Shown here: one piece after another, positions 31,659-32,314 of the stretch
Numbering within the stretch: position 1 is the first letter of the stretch
Layout: every line of letters begins with the position of its first letter
Source of the DNA: a virus
Length of the DNA stretch: 32,314 bases
Virus record (IMG/VR): IMGVR_UViG_3300008952_000181
Span: 1 to 32,314 of that record
Strand: one strand, 5' to 3'
Notes under the pieces: generated by a model
Databases searched by the model: none
What the model was told of the DNA's origin: nothing
What the model saw: the letters and a program-made list of their open reading frames with translations, nothing else
Program-made: the position numbers and the translations under genes

Positions 31659-31774
31659 AAAGTCTGTGCTTAGCCGGCCGCTTAGGGATACTTACATTCA
31701 GGTACGGGCCAAGCAACCAGCCGACCCCGCCGGAGGCCTGAAATCATGCGGACAAAACATAAAAGGAGAAAGGT
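31659..31774 (+). promoter_or_regulatory. Post-terminator leader of the last gene
   Basis: These 116 bases hold no gene. A short direct repeat GCTTAG flanks a CCGGCC palindrome (31668-31685 region). The segment ends with a strong AAAAGGAGAAAGGT ribosome site before the ATG at 31775. CATAAAAG at 31758-31765 resembles the CATAAATA elements but overlaps the ribosome site, so it is unlikely to be a late promoter. Since a strong terminator lies upstream, a promoter for the last gene is expected here, but I cannot point to it. Confidence 0.35.
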
Positions 31775-32290
31775 ATGCCCTCAGTAAAATACACGAATAA
31801 GCAAGGATTGATTCAGAAAGGCGGAAGCGGAATCGATCTATCCGGTGGAACACTATACAGCAAAGTGAACGTCATCGCTCTCACTGACGCCGCGGCGGCT
31901 TCGGCCATCAGGGACGCAATAACAGTCAGCGAATCCGGTTCTTGGTTTACGGTGCCAGCACTCACAACGGGCACTCAGACGATCACACTTCCCGCACTGG
32001 CAGCTGACGTTATCGGATGCACATACAAGTTCGTCACGATCGCCACGACTGGCCAGATAATGAATGTCCTAGGAGCCGACAGCGATCTGATCATGGCTGT
32101 CATACCCGACGGTGCCGGAAACAATACTGCAATCTCGCAGGGGTACGATTCGGTCGGATTCACGGCAGCTGCCGTTCTAGGATCCAGCTTTACCGTTACG
32201 TGCATCTCTACCACTGCCGGCGTCGGCTGGTTTTGCCACGACGTCGTCGATGGCCTCGCAGCCAACGTGGGATGCTTAGTTGTCACTTAA
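31775..32290 (+). CDS. Small Ala/Thr/Gly-rich beta protein, possible capsid decoration or surface protein
   Basis: 171 residues, ATG with a strong AGGAG ribosome site. After a short basic start (PSVKYTNKQGLIQKGGSGID) the protein is neutral, strand-rich and almost free of Lys/Arg (SWFTVPALTTGTQTITLPAL, YKFVTIATTGQIMNVLGADS, SSFTVTCISTTAGVGWFCHD). Three or four cysteines are present but in no zinc pattern. The composition recalls phage surface beta-proteins and, coming right after the capsid gene with its own leader, a decoration protein made in quantity is a reasonable guess. I do not recognise a family. After its stop only 24 bases of window remain. Confidence 0.62.
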   Translation: MPSVKYTNKQGLIQKGGSGIDLSGGTLYSKVNVIALTDAAAASAIRDAITVSESGSWFTVPALTTGTQTITLPALAADVIGCTYKFVTIATTGQIMNVLGADSDLIMAVIPDGAGNNTAISQGYDSVGFTAAAVLGSSFTVTCISTTAGVGWFCHDVVDGLAANVGCLVVT

Positions 32291-32314
32291 TAGATGAAGC
32301 TTTCGGGGCGGGGG

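Noticed and set aside
31758-31765. CATAAAAG as a late promoter for the last gene
   Set aside because: It overlaps the ribosome binding region nine bases from the ATG, so a transcript starting from it would have almost no leader.
32294-32314. ATG after the last stop as the start of a further gene
   Set aside because: Only seven codons remain before the window ends and no ribosome site precedes it, so a gene cannot be supported.

Overview
The window looks like part of the genome of a T4-like tailed phage (a myovirus of the broad T4 superfamily). The basis is a recognisable head-assembly series in T4 order: large terminase (gp17-like), portal (gp20-like), prohead protease (gp21-like), scaffold (gp22-like) and major capsid protein (gp23-like). 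Upstream of it lies a recombination/replication cassette. Every gene I can support is on the + strand, packed with gaps of mostly 0-40 bases and many 1-17 base overlaps. I saw no tRNA, integrase, insertion sequence or CRISPR array. The host cannot be fixed from the sequence. Five copies of the octamer GCGATCGC (the cyanobacterial HIP1 word) are a weak hint only.

Layout. (1) 1-14880: virion structural genes, none with a certain function. They comprise a 5'-truncated Gly/Ser-rich protein, three proteins with fibronectin-III-like beta-sandwich segments, a 1327-residue protein of unknown function, and a set sharing N- or C-terminal modules (607-1581 with 10141-10848; 10862-12241 with 12256-14880). 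The last of these has a LamG/concanavalin-like domain. They are probably baseplate, tail-fibre or other surface components. (2) 14880-19763: a RuvC-fold resolvase, a DnaG/gp61-type primase, a single-chain fusion of Mre11/SbcD/gp47-like nuclease and Rad50/SbcC/gp46-like ATPase, and a small zinc-ribbon protein. (3) 19791-32290: packaging and head. After a small unknown gene come terminase, portal, a helical unknown, protease, six small unknown proteins, scaffold and major capsid protein. A strong intrinsic terminator follows, then a small beta-rich, Ala/Thr/Gly-rich protein that may be a decoration protein.

How it works together. The terminase pumps DNA through the portal into a prohead built on the acidic scaffold. 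The protease then cuts scaffold and capsid protein; LxE|A-type sites are visible in both. The RuvC, primase and Mre11-Rad50 set fits recombination-dependent replication and the resolving of branched DNA before packaging. Candidate T4-like late promoters (CATAAATA, and a variant TATATTTA) sit 16-29 bases ahead of four genes.

Main points of interest: the one-polypeptide Mre11-Rad50 with an unusual C-x6-C hook; the absence of recognisable sheath and tube genes between terminase and portal; the block of uncharacterised genes between protease and scaffold; and abrupt composition changes inside single genes (scaffold, the 459-residue protein, the 1327-residue protein), which suggest modular exchange or expression-level selection. 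No stretch over 300 bases lacks a gene; the largest gaps are 475-606 and 31594-31774.
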